Shown one piece after another: positions 63,030-64,000 of a DNA stretch of 64,000 bases (position 1 is its first letter; every line of letters begins with the position of its first letter). The translations under genes were made by a program, and so were the position numbers. The DNA lies in assembly GCA_008828725.1 (NCBI GenBank), contig MEHQ01001895.1:62001-126000 (forward strand), given 5' to 3'. The DNA is from Saccharina japonica (lineage: Eukaryota > Sar > Phaeophyceae > Laminariales > Laminariaceae). Below the pieces are notes generated by a model, which worked only from the letters and a program-made list of their open reading frames with translations, was not told the DNA's origin and made no database searches.

Positions 63030-64000
63030 ATAATTCCCACGATGTTCCGCGGTTCCTCGCGGGGAACCCCACGGATGACCGTGGGAACGACAGGAACCCC
63101 TACAGTAGGGGATCGCGGTAATTCTGTACAATTCCCACTGTGCTCCGTGGGTTGCCGCGGGAAACCCCACCGACGCCCGTGGGAATGGCCAGAACCCATG
63201 GTAACTATATACCCCAAAATGCAAATAGTGAAGTTCGAGTACGATCCTATACAAGGTTTCTCTGGTTTACGCCGCCCCCTCAAGCGGTTGTTCAACAATT
63301 GGTAACGAAAAAAACAAACGTCGTAAAAACTGTCCCACGGTTTCTATCGGGAATCCCCATGGATGCTCATAGAAACGACAGGAACCCATAGGAGCCTACG
63401 GTAACTTTATACAACTCCCAATATGTTCCGTGGTTTCCTGTGGGAAACCCCACGGATGCCCGTGGGAACGGCGGGAACCCATAGGAGTCCACGCTAAATA
63501 CAAACAAATTTCCCACGGTGTTCCACGGTTTGTATCGGGAATACCCGCAGACTCCCGTAGAGATGCCGGGCACCCATAGAAGCCCACGGCAATAATATAT
63601 ATGTATATAACTCTCACGGTGTTCCACGGTTTCCCGCGGGAATCCCCGAGGATCCCCGTGGGAAAAGGGAGAGAACCCGTAGAAAACAGCGATTTAAGAG
63701 CACATTCCCACGCGAACCCGTGGCAACCTAGACAATTCCCACGGGAGCTCGCGGAAACCCACGAGACCCCGTGTTCAAGAGGGAATTACCAAGAAAGCCC
63801 GCGGTGACCCAAGGCAAACCCGTGGTTCACCGCGGGCTTTACATGAGAACCCGCGGTTAAATAGGAACTTATCACGGGAACCCGCGGGGGTGTACGGTAA
63901 ACCATTACAAGATCCGGAAATCATAGGAGGACCTGCGGGAAACAACTGTTTTAAAGCGGGGTACCCACAATTTACTATGGAGTTTCCACGAGAACCCGCC
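63030..64000. repeat. About 100-bp CCCACGG/CCGTGGG tandem array
   Basis: Units start near 63032, 63131, 63411, 63511 and 63612, about 100 bp apart, each with 'tcccac.gtgttcc.cggtt', GGGAAACCCCACGGATGCCC and GTGGGAACGGCGGGAACCCA. The array runs off the window. The stretch 62580-63029 before it is purine-rich with no supported gene. Confidence 0.85.

Noticed and set aside
62345-63254. Frames of 210 and 194 codons on the minus strand
   Set aside because: They run across two minisatellites and a purine-rich spacer. Composition (Phe/Ser/Leu/Cys-rich) reflects simple sequence.

Overview
The window looks like nuclear DNA from a repeat-rich eukaryote. There are no operons, ribosome-binding sites or long intronless bacterial-type genes. 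Instead there are families of terminal-inverted-repeat (TIR) DNA transposons and MITEs, tRNA-derived SINE-like elements, minisatellites, a GATA microsatellite, many poly-G/poly-C runs, and sites that look like spliceosomal intron borders. CpG is not visibly depleted. I cannot place the clade from the sequence. A protist, an alga or an invertebrate with a bloated genome would all fit. No rRNA gene, canonical tRNA gene, CRISPR array or reverse-transcriptase frame was found.

The best-supported genes are four paralogues of a small, apparently undescribed protein family, at 4622-4861 (-), 21274-21588 (+), 45662-45976 (+) and 50965-51258 (-). Each predicted protein is 79-104 residues. Each begins MG[A/S]ACS, a textbook N-myristoylation signal with an adjacent cysteine suited to palmitoylation, and ends in a glycine-rich, mostly cysteine-containing tail. 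All four share an intron-acceptor-like site a short way upstream of the ATG and, further upstream, a TATA-like stretch followed by a near-palindromic CGCCGAACAGCG-type box. The non-coding parts are conserved along with the reading frame, so these look like real transcription units duplicated with their control regions, not chance ORFs. In the 45.6-kb copy a 670-bp element with an 8-bp target duplication sits between the promoter-like box and the gene.

Layout. 1-5.5 kb: minisatellite, interspersed repeats and paralogue 1. 5.5-17 kb: foldback elements, GATA microsatellite, KpnI-like and 60-80-bp tandem arrays. 17-20 kb: nested transposons, one carrying GC-rich cargo. 20.8-21.7 kb: paralogue 2. 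22.5-26.7 kb: a segment duplicated at 46.3-48.8 kb, where the shorter copy gives near-empty sites for the insertions in the longer one. 29.6-30.3 kb: a GC-rich island with a candidate exon. 30.9-39.7 kb: a TIR element family, an hAT-like MITE with clear target duplications, and a perfect 991-bp-arm palindrome centred on an unknown base. 40-44.3 kb: MITE and SINE nests. 44.6-46 kb: paralogue 3. 51 kb: paralogue 4. 51.7-62 kb: nested MITEs, a SINE cluster, and hAT-like, mariner-like and long foldback elements. 62-64 kb: a 40-bp minisatellite and a roughly 100-bp CCCACGGG array.

Three single unknown bases (31106, 37666, 44490) all fall at tandem or inverted repeat junctions. They probably mark places where assembly was ambiguous. 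Coordinates of repeat edges are read by eye and may be off by a few bases; identities are visual estimates.
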